A stretch of DNA of 64,000 nucleotides, taken from positions 62,001 through 126,000 of the forward strand of contig CAKZVF010000065.1 in NCBI GenBank assembly GCA_937921995.1, written 5' to 3'. Shown here one piece after another: positions 46,521 through 56,318 of the stretch (positions are counted from its first letter, which is position 1; each line of letters starts with the position of its first letter). The notes under the pieces were generated by a model. The model was not told the DNA's origin, ran no database searches, and saw nothing but the letters and a program-made list of their open reading frames with translations. This stretch comes from an uncultured Pirellulaceae bacterium (GTDB lineage Bacteria > Planctomycetota > Planctomycetia > Pirellulales > Pirellulaceae). A program made the translations under genes and the position numbers.

Positions 46521-48317
46521 ATGCAACACATTCGCAATTTTTGCATCATTGCCCACATCGACCATGGCAAATCGACGCTCGCCGACCGCTTAATCCAGAC
46601 CTGCGGCGGAGTGACTCAGCGCGAACTGCACGCCCAGATGCTCGATTCGATGGACATTGAACGCGAACGTGGTATCACGATCAAAAGCAACACGATCTCG
46701 CTGGACTACACAGCGCCCGACGGAAAGAAGTATCTGCTCAACCTCATCGACACCCCCGGACACGTCGATTTCTCCCACGAAGTCCGGCGGTCACTGATGG
46801 CGGGCGATGGTGCTCTGATCATCGTCGACGCGTCTCAGGGCGTTGAGGCTCAGACGGTCGCCAATCTGTTTTTGGCGATGGAGCACGATCTGGATTTGTT
46901 ACCGATCATCAATAAGATCGACCTCCCATCGGCCGACATTGATCGCGCCCAAATCGCGATCGAAGGTGAATTGGGGCTCGATCCATTCGAAGCCATCCCC
47001 GTTTCGGCCAAAACTGGCGAAGGCATAGAAGCGGTGCTCGAAGGAATCGTGGCAAAACTTCCACCGCCAACGGGTGATCCCAACGCACCGTTGAAAGCGC
47101 TGATCTTTGATGCTCACTTTGATAAGTACCGCGGTGTGATTTTGCAGTGCCGCGTCATGGAAGGCACGCTAAAGACCAAAGACACCATCCACTTCATGCA
47201 CGCCGATCGAGATTTCACGGTGGATGAGTTAGGCTATAACCAGTTGAAGCTGATGCCTAAGAGCCAATTGGCTGCCGGCGAGGTTGGCTATATTGTGGCG
47301 GGCGTGAAGAGCGTTCAAGATATCGAAATTGGGGACACGATCACGTTGGTCAATAATCCTGCCGCTGAACCGATCCCCGGTTACCAAGAAGCGCGGCAAG
47401 TTGTGTTTTCGTCGATTTACCCGATGAGCACCGATCAATATGTTGACTTGACTAAGGCGTTGGAGAAACTTGCAATCAACGATGCCGCGCTGACGTTTGA
47501 AAAGGATTCGTCGGCAGCGCTTGGGTTTGGTTTTCGCTGTGGATTTCTTGGGCTGCTTCATTTGGATGTTATTCAGGAACGACTGCAAAGAGAATTCGAC
47601 ATCGGGTTGGTCATTTCAGCTCCGTCGGTCAGCTATAAACTGACGCTTAAAGACGGTAAAGAATTGGAAGTCGACAACCCCAGTTACTGGCCTGATCCGA
47701 TGTCGATTGAGTCCGTGACCGAGCCATATATTAAGGCTTCGATTCTGACGCCCGAAGAAAACGTCGGCCCCGTGATGGAGTTGTGTCGCGAACATCGCTC
47801 GGACAGCCAGACGATCAATTACCTTTCGGCGGGACGGCTGGAAGTGATCAGCGAAATGCCATTGGGTGAAGTCCTTTTTGATTTCTATGGCAAACTAAAG
47901 ATGATCACGCGTGGATACGGATCGTTTGACTATGACCCAATCGAATATCGTAAAACCGACGTTGTTAAAGTTGATATTTTGGTCAACAAGGAGCCCGTCG
48001 ATACGCTATCGTATTTGGTCCATCGGGACAAAGCCCGCGATCGGGCTTTGCATTACTGTGAACGCTTGGCCAAAGAGATTCCTCGCCATCAGTTTAAAAT
48101 CCCCGTCCAAGGCGTGATTGGCGGCACCGTGATCGCGCGATCAACGATCGCACCGTTCCGCAAAGATGTGACAGCGAAACTGTACGGTGGCGACGTGACG
48201 CGGAAGAAAAAGTTGCTGGAGAAGCAGAAAAAGGGTAAGGCCAAGATGAAACAATTCGGTTCGGTGAACATTCCGCAGAAGGCGTTTGTGTCAGTTCTTC
48301 GCGCCGATCAAGATTAG
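46521..48317 (+). CDS. lepA: Elongation factor 4 (LepA)
   Basis: MQHIRNFCIIAHIDHGKSTLADRLIQTCGG...RGITIKSNTISLDY...C-term GGDVTRKKKLLEKQKKGKAKMKQFGSVNIPQKAFVSVLRAD. Confidence 0.98.
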   Translation: MQHIRNFCIIAHIDHGKSTLADRLIQTCGGVTQRELHAQMLDSMDIERERGITIKSNTISLDYTAPDGKKYLLNLIDTPGHVDFSHEVRRSLMAGDGALIIVDASQGVEAQTVANLFLAMEHDLDLLPIINKIDLPSADIDRAQIAIEGELGLDPFEAIPVSAKTGEGIEAVLEGIVAKLPPPTGDPNAPLKALIFDAHFDKYRGVILQCRVMEGTLKTKDTIHFMHADRDFTVDELGYNQLKLMPKSQLAAGEVGYIVAGVKSVQDIEIGDTITLVNNPAAEPIPGYQEARQVVFSSIYPMSTDQYVDLTKALEKLAINDAALTFEKDSSAALGFGFRCGFLGLLHLDVIQERLQREFDIGLVISAPSVSYKLTLKDGKELEVDNPSYWPDPMSIESVTEPYIKASILTPEENVGPVMELCREHRSDSQTINYLSAGRLEVISEMPLGEVLFDFYGKLKMITRGYGSFDYDPIEYRKTDVVKVDILVNKEPVDTLSYLVHRDKARDRALHYCERLAKEIPRHQFKIPVQGVIGGTVIARSTIAPFRKDVTAKLYGGDVTRKKKLLEKQKKGKAKMKQFGSVNIPQKAFVSVLRADQD

Positions 48318-48389
48318 TCTCTTCGGGACGGTTCTCGCGGGCCGTTGCTCAGTGTGAAACAGAAACGTTGCAATCCTAATGCGGAATGA

Positions 48390-49103
48390 ATGAAGAAGCT
48401 TGCACCAATATTTTCGCTTCTGGTCGTTTTTTGGGCCAACTGCGTTTTCGCACAAGGTCGGCAGAACTTTGAGATTGTGATTTCTGGTGAGATTGCCTCA
48501 AAGCTTGAGCCGGGATCCAGCATCAGCGCCGGCACAACCGGTAGCGGCAAGGTCCCACCCTGCGGGTTGACGACGACCATCGAAGCCTTGCCAATGCAAC
48601 TCCCGGCAAAACATTTCGGAGGGCGATGGGTTCAACTTACTTTCGGCTCACCTCATCCACGAGAAAAGCTGTTCTCGATCCTGTTGTCGCCAGATCTGTT
48701 TGACAAACCTCGCAAGATTAATGTGCGTTTAGCAAAACCAACTCCCACCATCAGGCCGTTCTGGGGTGGCCGCGAGCTAAAGTATACACCCAGCATTACA
48801 AAACGAATGTCGTATCGGGACTTGCCAAACTGGGATGCCAAGACGGAACGGCTTGTCCCCGCAAAATCTCCTCCCGTTCTAAAAATGTCCGACAGTACCG
48901 GTAACTTAATTCTCAGCCAAGAAATGGGAGACGGGTGCATGGGGGCGAAATGGTTTACCAGATTGAAGGATGTGTCAGCAAACGATAAACCGCATACATT
49001 TATCTTCTCAGTGCTCTACGAATCTGGCGGGCTTTTTGAACCAATTGAGACCAACTTAAGGTTCGAGTACGACCCTGAACTTCATGGTAAACCTTTTCCC
49101 TGA
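48390..49103 (+). CDS. Hypothetical secreted protein (237 aa)
   Basis: Signal peptide MKKLAPIFSLLVVFWANCVFAQ; no domain recognised. Confidence 0.6.
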   Translation: MKKLAPIFSLLVVFWANCVFAQGRQNFEIVISGEIASKLEPGSSISAGTTGSGKVPPCGLTTTIEALPMQLPAKHFGGRWVQLTFGSPHPREKLFSILLSPDLFDKPRKINVRLAKPTPTIRPFWGGRELKYTPSITKRMSYRDLPNWDAKTERLVPAKSPPVLKMSDSTGNLILSQEMGDGCMGAKWFTRLKDVSANDKPHTFIFSVLYESGGLFEPIETNLRFEYDPELHGKPFP

Positions 49104-49124
49104 GTCACAAAGTTCGATGACGAG

Positions 49125-49661
49125 TCATGAAGCGATCATCGACGCCAATTTTTCAACGGTCGCGTAGTTTCTTGCGGTCGCAGCCACACATAATTTTCGT
49201 TCAACCGAGGACGCCAGTTTCGATTTTCCAAACCCCTCAGGAGCGTGAAGGTAGAAAACGCGACCGATCAATTCGAATTGCTCCGAGTCCACCGCGAGTT
49301 TGCCAATGCTTTTAAGGCAATCCGAGCTCGGTTCTGCGTCAAGGAAGAAGAAATGCAGCGTCTTCGGCTGAGAGATGGCCGACGGAAACGGATTGTTTGA
49401 AATCGCGTCGCGCAACTGTTGCTCCGGCAGCAGAATCAAGTTTGGGCGAAAACCAAAATCATGATCAATCTGGTCAATCACTTTCTTATGTAGTGTCTTG
49501 TTGTTTTTGATTCTCGAATTGAAAACGACGTTCCCGCTTTGGATATAGGTCTGGACCCGAGAGCAAGAGATAGATTCCAATGACTGCTTCAACTTAGCCA
49601 TCGGCATAACGTTTCTTCCCCCGACGTTGATGCCGCGTAAAAGAGCGATCCAAGTTGGCAT
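49125..49661 (-). CDS. DUF1697 domain-containing protein
   Basis: MPTWIALLRGINVGGRNVMPMAKLKQSLESISCSRVQTYIQSGNVVFNS matches the DUF1697 N-terminal pattern. Confidence 0.93.
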   Translation of the reverse strand: MPTWIALLRGINVGGRNVMPMAKLKQSLESISCSRVQTYIQSGNVVFNSRIKNNKTLHKKVIDQIDHDFGFRPNLILLPEQQLRDAISNNPFPSAISQPKTLHFFFLDAEPSSDCLKSIGKLAVDSEQFELIGRVFYLHAPEGFGKSKLASSVERKLCVAATARNYATVEKLASMIAS

Positions 49662-49741
49662 GTTAGAATCCTTGTTCGTTAAGAATTGATTTTGTATGGC
49701 GGTAAATTGAACTGATCGCTCTGGCCGTAAATTTTAATGAA

Positions 49742-51127
49742 ATGATTTTGATGCACGACAGCTTTGAAACAAGATGCAAACTTTTCGCAATCTGCCTGCT
49801 GCTTTTCGCGACACTGCCAGCAACGATGCTAAATGGTCAACAAACCAGCGCTGCATCAGCAACGAAGGACTGGCCAAGGTTTCTTGGTGCTAACATCGAC
49901 GGCATTTCTCCAGCAACTGGAATCTTGAGAGATTGGTCTGATGGAAAACTGGAACTGCTTTGGCAAAAGGATCTCGGAGAAGGGTATTCGATGTGTTCGG
50001 TCGCGGATGGACTGGCTTATCAGTTTGACAAATCCGATGGCAAGGGACGATTGCGATGCATTGATGCCTCCACGGGTGAAACTCAATGGAAGTTCGAATA
50101 CGAATCAAACTATCGCGACATGTACGGGTATGACACCGGTCCGCGATCAAGCCCGTTGATTGATGGCGATCGAATCTACCTTTTCGGCGTTGAAGGCATG
50201 CTGATCTGCGTGGATAAAAATACTCATGAGGCAATCTGGCAAGTCGACACGGCAGAGAAATTTGGTGTGGTGCAAAATTTCTTTGGCGTGGCAAGCTCTC
50301 CGGTGATCTACGAAGACAAACTGCTGGTGATGATCGGTGGTTCTCCACCAGAATCGCAAGACGTCCCGCCGGGGCAGCTGGATCGCGTGAAGCCCAACGG
50401 TTCAGCCGTCGTTGCGTTTGATAAACTTACCGGGGCCGTCATCTACGAAACGGGCGATGATTTGGCCAGTTATACCTCGTTGACTTGGATGGGCGATGGA
50501 GACGAGCGATTGCTGTTAACGTGGGCGCGAGACAATCTTTGGGGGATCGAGCCGGGGCAGGGCGGTGTGAAATTCAAGTTTCCTTATCGCTCGAAGAAAC
50601 TGGAAAGTGTTAACGCCATGACGCCCGTTTCGGTGGGTAACCAGATATTTCTGTCGGAGTGCTATGAGAATGGTTCAGCGCTGCTGGAATTTAAAGACGG
50701 CAAAGTTGAAGCGCGATGGCGTGACGTTGGCAAAAGGAAGAAAGCAATGCAGTCACATTGGTGCACGCCCGTCATCTCAGACGGTTTTCTTTATGGCTGC
50801 AGTGGCCGCAATTCAGGGTCTGCCGAACTGCGATGTATTGAAATGAGCACCGGTGAAGTGCAGTGGTCACAATCCGGCTTCAATCGTTGCTCAGCGCTGC
50901 TGATCGACGATCATTTAATCGTCGTCGGCGAACGCGGGCGGCTCGCGCTGGTGAAGGCCGATCCGGAGAAGTTCGAATTGGTTACCGAAAGGCTGCCGGA
51001 CGAACAATTGAAATTCGTCCCGAATTGCTGGTCCGCGCCGGTGGTGGCTGGTGGCCGACTGTTTGTTCGAGGCGGGAAAAAACTGGCCTGTTTTCAATTG
51101 ATTCCAATTGAACAAGATCGCGAATAG
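49742..51127 (+). CDS. PQQ-binding-like beta-propeller protein
   Basis: DWPRFLGANIDGISPATGILRDWSDGKLELLWQKDLGEGYSMCSVADG...; CIDASTGETQWKFEYE; CIEMSTGEVQWSQSG. Confidence 0.92.
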   Translation: MILMHDSFETRCKLFAICLLLFATLPATMLNGQQTSAASATKDWPRFLGANIDGISPATGILRDWSDGKLELLWQKDLGEGYSMCSVADGLAYQFDKSDGKGRLRCIDASTGETQWKFEYESNYRDMYGYDTGPRSSPLIDGDRIYLFGVEGMLICVDKNTHEAIWQVDTAEKFGVVQNFFGVASSPVIYEDKLLVMIGGSPPESQDVPPGQLDRVKPNGSAVVAFDKLTGAVIYETGDDLASYTSLTWMGDGDERLLLTWARDNLWGIEPGQGGVKFKFPYRSKKLESVNAMTPVSVGNQIFLSECYENGSALLEFKDGKVEARWRDVGKRKKAMQSHWCTPVISDGFLYGCSGRNSGSAELRCIEMSTGEVQWSQSGFNRCSALLIDDHLIVVGERGRLALVKADPEKFELVTERLPDEQLKFVPNCWSAPVVAGGRLFVRGGKKLACFQLIPIEQDRE

Positions 51128-51398
51128 ACGGCCGAGGATGTGGGTGACTGTTTACGCATGTCGTAGAGCATCTCCGAAGCGTTTGTCACCGAATGCTTAA
51201 ATTATAGCGCTCATTTTGTCGGCTTAAAATCCTATCAATCGGTAAGGATTTCCAATCTGATAACGCTAGCGTTTGATTGGGTGACGGCTGTTACGATTCT
51301 TTCCTTCAAACTAACGCGTCGCCAAAATAGAAGTCGATAGCGCTGCTATAAGGAATTGCATTTAGAACACCCCTAAGATATCTGCGCCGGATTCAGCG

Positions 51399-53783
51399 AT
51401 GTTGGATTTTTCTCAGCTTGAATTTTTTGCAGACACAAAACTTAATGCGGTGGATTCAGCGGTCGATCGGCGAACGATCCTTAAATCCTGTCTGCCGGCA
51501 ACTCTCCTTTGCCTTGGATTATTCAATCGCTTCGGGGCAAAGTCGCAAGAGTTAGAGATTCCCGACGATCCACTTTCCATCGTCCGGGCCAAACGCCTTC
51601 CGGCGCTGACCGCAATGGTGAACGCTCAAGTGGATGTGCTGTGGTGCGGCAGCCATCACTGCCGCGACAATGTCGGCGAAATCGTCGAAGATATACTCGT
51701 CTACATGTCGTATCTGCCGAAACGGATCCAGCAAGGCAGCAACATGGCGTTGTTGTGGCTGGATACCTATGCGGTCAAACACACCGGTCGCCGGCTGCAT
51801 AAACTATCGCCGACGCGTATCAGACAACTTCTCAACCAAGGCGAAATTGCTCGCCGGTCGCCGATGTCTCCCCCACTGATTCTTTGGGAGAATGACCATC
51901 TGCTTCACCTGGCCGCCAGCGGAGTGTTCATGCTGGGCCGGATGGTGATCTTTTCTCGCCAGCCGGCCAGAGGGCTAATTGGATTCAGTTGGTCCAAGCC
52001 CTGCGAGAATGCGGATAACTTAGTCTCAGTCCCCAAGCCACCGCTGGCGGATCTTTGTCAAAAGTATGACGTCTGCATTATCGGAAGCGGCGCGGGTGGC
52101 GCTACGGTGGCCCAACGACTTACAGCGGCCGGAAAACGAGTTTTGATTATCGACACCGGCGACTTTGTCAGCCCCGACGCGCTGATTAAAAAGCTTCCTC
52201 AGCCCGATGGCAGCGTTAAACTAAGCCCGCCACGCAGTGACGAAGTCCTTTATCGGCTTTATAAAGATGCCGGTGCTCAGATTTCCGGAGGGCTGAGCAA
52301 CGTGAATTCAAAATTAGATCTGGCGCTGCCCAATCGCAGAAAGAAGATCGAGCCAAAGCAATCGGTCAACATCGTTCAGGCGCGCGTTTTCGGTGGTGGT
52401 CCTTATGTCAACAACGCCATTCATCTTCCAATTTCCGAGTCCGTTTACAATGAAAAATGGGCAGGCCGCCAACCGGCGGGACTGCCGTACGAGGCGTTCG
52501 CGGAGGTCATGTCAACGATTCAAGGTGAATTGGGCGTGAACACTAAGGTCACGAAAACCCAAATCAGCGACCGCAGCCTGCGGTTTCGCGCCGGCGCTGA
52601 AAACCTTGGGCAGGTCGTTCATCCTCTGCCGGTTGCGATTCGTGAATCCAGTGAGGGCTGCGGAAGCGACAATTCGGTCGACAGTTTCGGCGACCACATT
52701 GGAGGCATTCATCCCTATTCAGAAGATGGCCCAAACAGTTTTTTAGTCCAAGCGATGCACGGTCACACGCCAGCGAATGTGTCATACCGCACAACGGCCA
52801 ATAGAATCCAAATTTGCAGAGACGAATTTGGAGGCTTAAGCGTGACGGGTGTGGACGTCGAGCGTATTGAGGACAATGGTTGCACGACTACGGCGACGGT
52901 TTGTGCTGATGAATATGTCGTGACAACGGGTGTTGGTCAAACGACGCGACTGATTGGGCAAGGGCTAAGTTGTGGTGGGCTGAGCAACCGGCATATTGGA
53001 CAGCGTCTCACGGCAAATGTGGGTTCGGTCGTTTATGCGATGTATGACAAACCCATTTGGCCGTCCAACAGTGGCAATCCCGAACCGGGCGTCACGCAGT
53101 GTTATCTGGTTGATGAAAGATGGGTGGAACGCGACGGCAAAGTCGTTAAAGAACCGGCGCTAGAAAATTGGTTTCATTTTCCAGGCACCGTGGCGGTCGC
53201 GCTATGCGGTTGGTTTCAGGAATTCGCTTGTGCGATGAAGAAGTTTAATCATCTTTCCATGGCCGGCATCGTTGTACCCACCAAAGTTCGTTGCAGCAAT
53301 TTTGCCGACCTCGATGGGAAAGTCCACCTTCAGCTTGATGACCAAGAGTTTGATTTGTTATTGCAAGGAATGCGTCGAATCGCTGAAATCTTTCTGGCAG
53401 CGCAGAAACCCGGCGATGGAGTCAGCCTCTACTTACCCACCAAATCCGTGTTGCTCAGGGACGGCTGTCCGTTTCGCGTGCGGACGATGGACGATTTTCA
53501 GTGGGCGATGTGCGAAATACGAAAACGCGGACCAGCCTTTGTTAGTCTGCTTTCGACTCATCCTCAGGGCGGGGTAAGTCTAGGCGATGTCGTTGACCCC
53601 CACACGTTCCAGGTAAAAACGGATTGCGATGAAAAGGTCCGCAATTTGACGGTCGCCGATGCGACCCTGTTTCCGGCCGGTTGTGAAATCAATCCACAAC
53701 TGACCACCAAAGCACTCGCAACGCTTGCGTCCAATCAAATCATTGATCGCACGACCGGCCAAACGGCATCCTTGGACAATTGA
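51399..53783 (+). CDS. GMC family oxidoreductase with extended N-terminal domain
   Basis: FAD-binding CIIGSGAGGATVAQRLTAAGKRVLIIDTG; C-terminal THPQGGVSLGDVVD...LTVADATLFPAGCEINPQLTTKALA; ~210-aa N-terminal region. Confidence 0.88.
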   Translation: MLDFSQLEFFADTKLNAVDSAVDRRTILKSCLPATLLCLGLFNRFGAKSQELEIPDDPLSIVRAKRLPALTAMVNAQVDVLWCGSHHCRDNVGEIVEDILVYMSYLPKRIQQGSNMALLWLDTYAVKHTGRRLHKLSPTRIRQLLNQGEIARRSPMSPPLILWENDHLLHLAASGVFMLGRMVIFSRQPARGLIGFSWSKPCENADNLVSVPKPPLADLCQKYDVCIIGSGAGGATVAQRLTAAGKRVLIIDTGDFVSPDALIKKLPQPDGSVKLSPPRSDEVLYRLYKDAGAQISGGLSNVNSKLDLALPNRRKKIEPKQSVNIVQARVFGGGPYVNNAIHLPISESVYNEKWAGRQPAGLPYEAFAEVMSTIQGELGVNTKVTKTQISDRSLRFRAGAENLGQVVHPLPVAIRESSEGCGSDNSVDSFGDHIGGIHPYSEDGPNSFLVQAMHGHTPANVSYRTTANRIQICRDEFGGLSVTGVDVERIEDNGCTTTATVCADEYVVTTGVGQTTRLIGQGLSCGGLSNRHIGQRLTANVGSVVYAMYDKPIWPSNSGNPEPGVTQCYLVDERWVERDGKVVKEPALENWFHFPGTVAVALCGWFQEFACAMKKFNHLSMAGIVVPTKVRCSNFADLDGKVHLQLDDQEFDLLLQGMRRIAEIFLAAQKPGDGVSLYLPTKSVLLRDGCPFRVRTMDDFQWAMCEIRKRGPAFVSLLSTHPQGGVSLGDVVDPHTFQVKTDCDEKVRNLTVADATLFPAGCEINPQLTTKALATLASNQIIDRTTGQTASLDN

Positions 53784-53863
53784 GTTGCCCAAATGCTTGT
53801 TCGCCACTATCTTTGCGTAACGCAGTTTTCAAACGCAAGTGATCTTTCTGAAAGCCGGAAGCG

Positions 53864-54118
53864 ATGAGCAATTTCCTTATTACGTCAATCGTCGGATCAA
53901 TTGTATTGACGTTGCTGCTGAATCTTTTGCCTCTTCTTTTCCCCAATCAAGCTGCAGGTCTTCAACGTAAAGTGCAAGAGCACGCCAGACGTTCGATCGA
54001 GCAACATGAAGACGAAAACCAGCCGATTGTGAAGGTGTTTTTCCCGTGGAAAGCAATGATCGTAATTTCGATCATCCTCACCGTGTTGGTGAACGTGATC
54101 AGCTATTTCGCTCGTTGA
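53864..54118 (+). CDS. Small two-TM hypothetical protein
   Basis: 84-aa ORF with hydrophobic segments at both ends. Confidence 0.5.
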   Translation: MSNFLITSIVGSIVLTLLLNLLPLLFPNQAAGLQRKVQEHARRSIEQHEDENQPIVKVFFPWKAMIVISIILTVLVNVISYFAR

Positions 54119-54290
54119 ATCGAGCGACAAAGGCCGAGAACGGTTACGATATTTCTCTGTTTGAATCGAGTTGCAGTTTTGTGCACCAGCACAAGGTGCC
54201 GATAACAATTACCACATCAATTTGGAATTTGTCCCTTTTTCTGTAAGTCCGTAGCTCTGGCATGTGCCGGCGATTGGACGACTGAATTCT

Positions 54291-55076
54291 ATGTCCTCGA
54301 TTCGCCCTTTTTCAGACCAACCGCGCCGATGGCCGATGCGGCTTTGGCTGGCGACTCCCGATTGGTTGTTTCGTGTTGTTGGGGTGGCGTTCTTTGTGAC
54401 CTATCTGTGGAATCGGGCGCAAACATATTTAACGTTGCCTGTCTCTGAGTGGGGGCCGTACTGTGTGTTCCCGGACCATATTTTTGGTGGAATGCGGTTG
54501 GACATGCCTTGGGTTCCCATTTTGGTCGACATGACTTTTTTGTTGATCATCCTAAGCTTCTGCTTTCGGTTGACTACCAGTCGTCGCGCCGAGAATGGAT
54601 GGGTGATTTTCGTTTCTCTGCTGGCGGCTTATCTGCCGTTGCTTGTGTTTTGGACGGGGCCGGCGCTGGGTTGGATTGATGCTGACTGGCAGCGCACTTT
54701 CAACGACTTTGCTTGGCGAAAGCAGTACACGTGGTATTTAGCGTTCATCTTCGGCACCCTCATTGCCGTCGGAAACGCGCTAGATGTTTGGGGCTACGGC
54801 ACTCTTTTTCGCAGCTTCAGTATCGTCCCTGAACCGCGTGCGCTGAAGACAACCGGGCCCTATCGCTTCGTCAGACATCCGGTCTACTTAGGTCAGTTCA
54901 TGGCACAAGCAGCCGTGTTTCTGATCGCCTTTCGCCCTCACGTCATCTGGTGGTGCGTCTACGTTATCTTCGTCGCATTGCAACTTTACCGCTGCAAGCT
55001 GGAGGATCGCGTTTTAGAGAAAGCATTCGGCCAAACGTACCTTGATTACAAAGAAAAAACCTTTTGGTTCGTTTGA
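54291..55076 (+). CDS. Isoprenylcysteine carboxyl methyltransferase (ICMT)/phospholipid methyltransferase-like membrane protein
   Basis: C-terminal EPRALKTTGPYRFVRHPVYLGQFMAQ...YRCKLEDRVLEKAFGQTYLDYKEKTFWFV. Confidence 0.85.
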   Translation: MSSIRPFSDQPRRWPMRLWLATPDWLFRVVGVAFFVTYLWNRAQTYLTLPVSEWGPYCVFPDHIFGGMRLDMPWVPILVDMTFLLIILSFCFRLTTSRRAENGWVIFVSLLAAYLPLLVFWTGPALGWIDADWQRTFNDFAWRKQYTWYLAFIFGTLIAVGNALDVWGYGTLFRSFSIVPEPRALKTTGPYRFVRHPVYLGQFMAQAAVFLIAFRPHVIWWCVYVIFVALQLYRCKLEDRVLEKAFGQTYLDYKEKTFWFV

Positions 55077-55162
55077 GGTGCACTGGCGACCAACGCAAAA
55101 ACGGTCCCCCCTTACTAAAGTAGCAAAGAAAAAGTAGCACTTGCCGAAAGGAGTTTTGGCGA

Positions 55163-55981
55163 TTACCGGTTCGCCTCTCGCCTTTTAAGTAGCTCTCCTT
55201 TGCAGATTCCCCCGACGGTCCATCCAAAGGCGTTAACTGCGTCGGCAATTTCTTGGTCGTCGTCAGAGTGTTTTTCTAATACTGGGATAATACTGCTGTC
55301 GCGTGAGCTAATTTCCTTACGGATCGCGGCGTTAGCCATATAGCCGTAGTAATAACGGTAGCCACCGGTTTTCTTAACCCTCGCGCCAGGCACAATTTCC
55401 GCGATCAATTCTTCATTGGATAATGTTTTAAGCTTCTCAGTAAGCAATTCAACATCCCTTTGAGCTTTCTCCAAGCCATCGTTTCCAGCGTCCTTCTTGC
55501 CCGACTTGGCGTCCACTGCAGGCAGTTGCTTCAAAAGCTCTTGTTTCAAGATTACGGTTACATCATCAATGGCAATGCGCGTGAACAACAAGGAGCTGTG
55601 GTAGCTCTCTCGCAATATGATGTCATATTTTCCTTCGAACGTTGTTTCGATCAATTCAAGCAAGTGTTTTTCGCAGAGCGCATCCACCTTTTTGCTCTCA
55701 CGTGACTCTCCATGCATGCCCAAAGAGGCCTCAAGAGGATTGAACTTTTCTCCGCTCAAAATTGCTTTCTGCATTTGCTTTTGCGCTTCTTCGATCTTCG
55801 CAACCTGCGCTTTGAATCGCTCACCTAGCTCCCTGTTCTCCGGTTTCGCCAAAACCACTGTTTCGACCAAGCTCTCAACCTCTGAATAGTCGACCTTCGC
55901 TACCCTTGTTTTAGCGTCTTGCGAGTAAGCAGGAGGCAATGCCAAGAGCAAGACACCGATAGTTGTGAGTAGTTTTATCAT
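55163..55981 (-). CDS. Hypothetical secreted protein (272 aa)
   Basis: Signal peptide MIKLLTTIGVLLLALPPAYSQ; no domain recognised. Confidence 0.6.
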   Translation of the reverse strand: MIKLLTTIGVLLLALPPAYSQDAKTRVAKVDYSEVESLVETVVLAKPENRELGERFKAQVAKIEEAQKQMQKAILSGEKFNPLEASLGMHGESRESKKVDALCEKHLLELIETTFEGKYDIILRESYHSSLLFTRIAIDDVTVILKQELLKQLPAVDAKSGKKDAGNDGLEKAQRDVELLTEKLKTLSNEELIAEIVPGARVKKTGGYRYYYGYMANAAIRKEISSRDSSIIPVLEKHSDDDQEIADAVNAFGWTVGGICKGELLKRREANR

Positions 55982-56318
55982 TTCAAAATTGCCTTATGGA
56001 AACTGAGCTTAAGGAACCGGAGGTAAGCTGACGCACTAATGGTACCAGAAGATTGCTGCGATGAATTACCGCCTGTTTGGAGAGCGAAAGGTGGGGAAAA
56101 CATAAGAGAATGGGTGGAGTGCTTTTTATCTCCGCCGGAAGTGACCAGCACGCTCATCGAACGGTCGCGCCGAATTCGTTGACGCCGCGAACATTGTACA
56201 GGTATAACAATTTTCACACTGCAATCTGGGATAATCGCCATTTGTTTTTCAAGCACCGAACTGGCTCCTGCCATCTCTTTTTGTCTGCAACTTGTGCTTA
56301 CTTGATAAGAGAGAAAAA

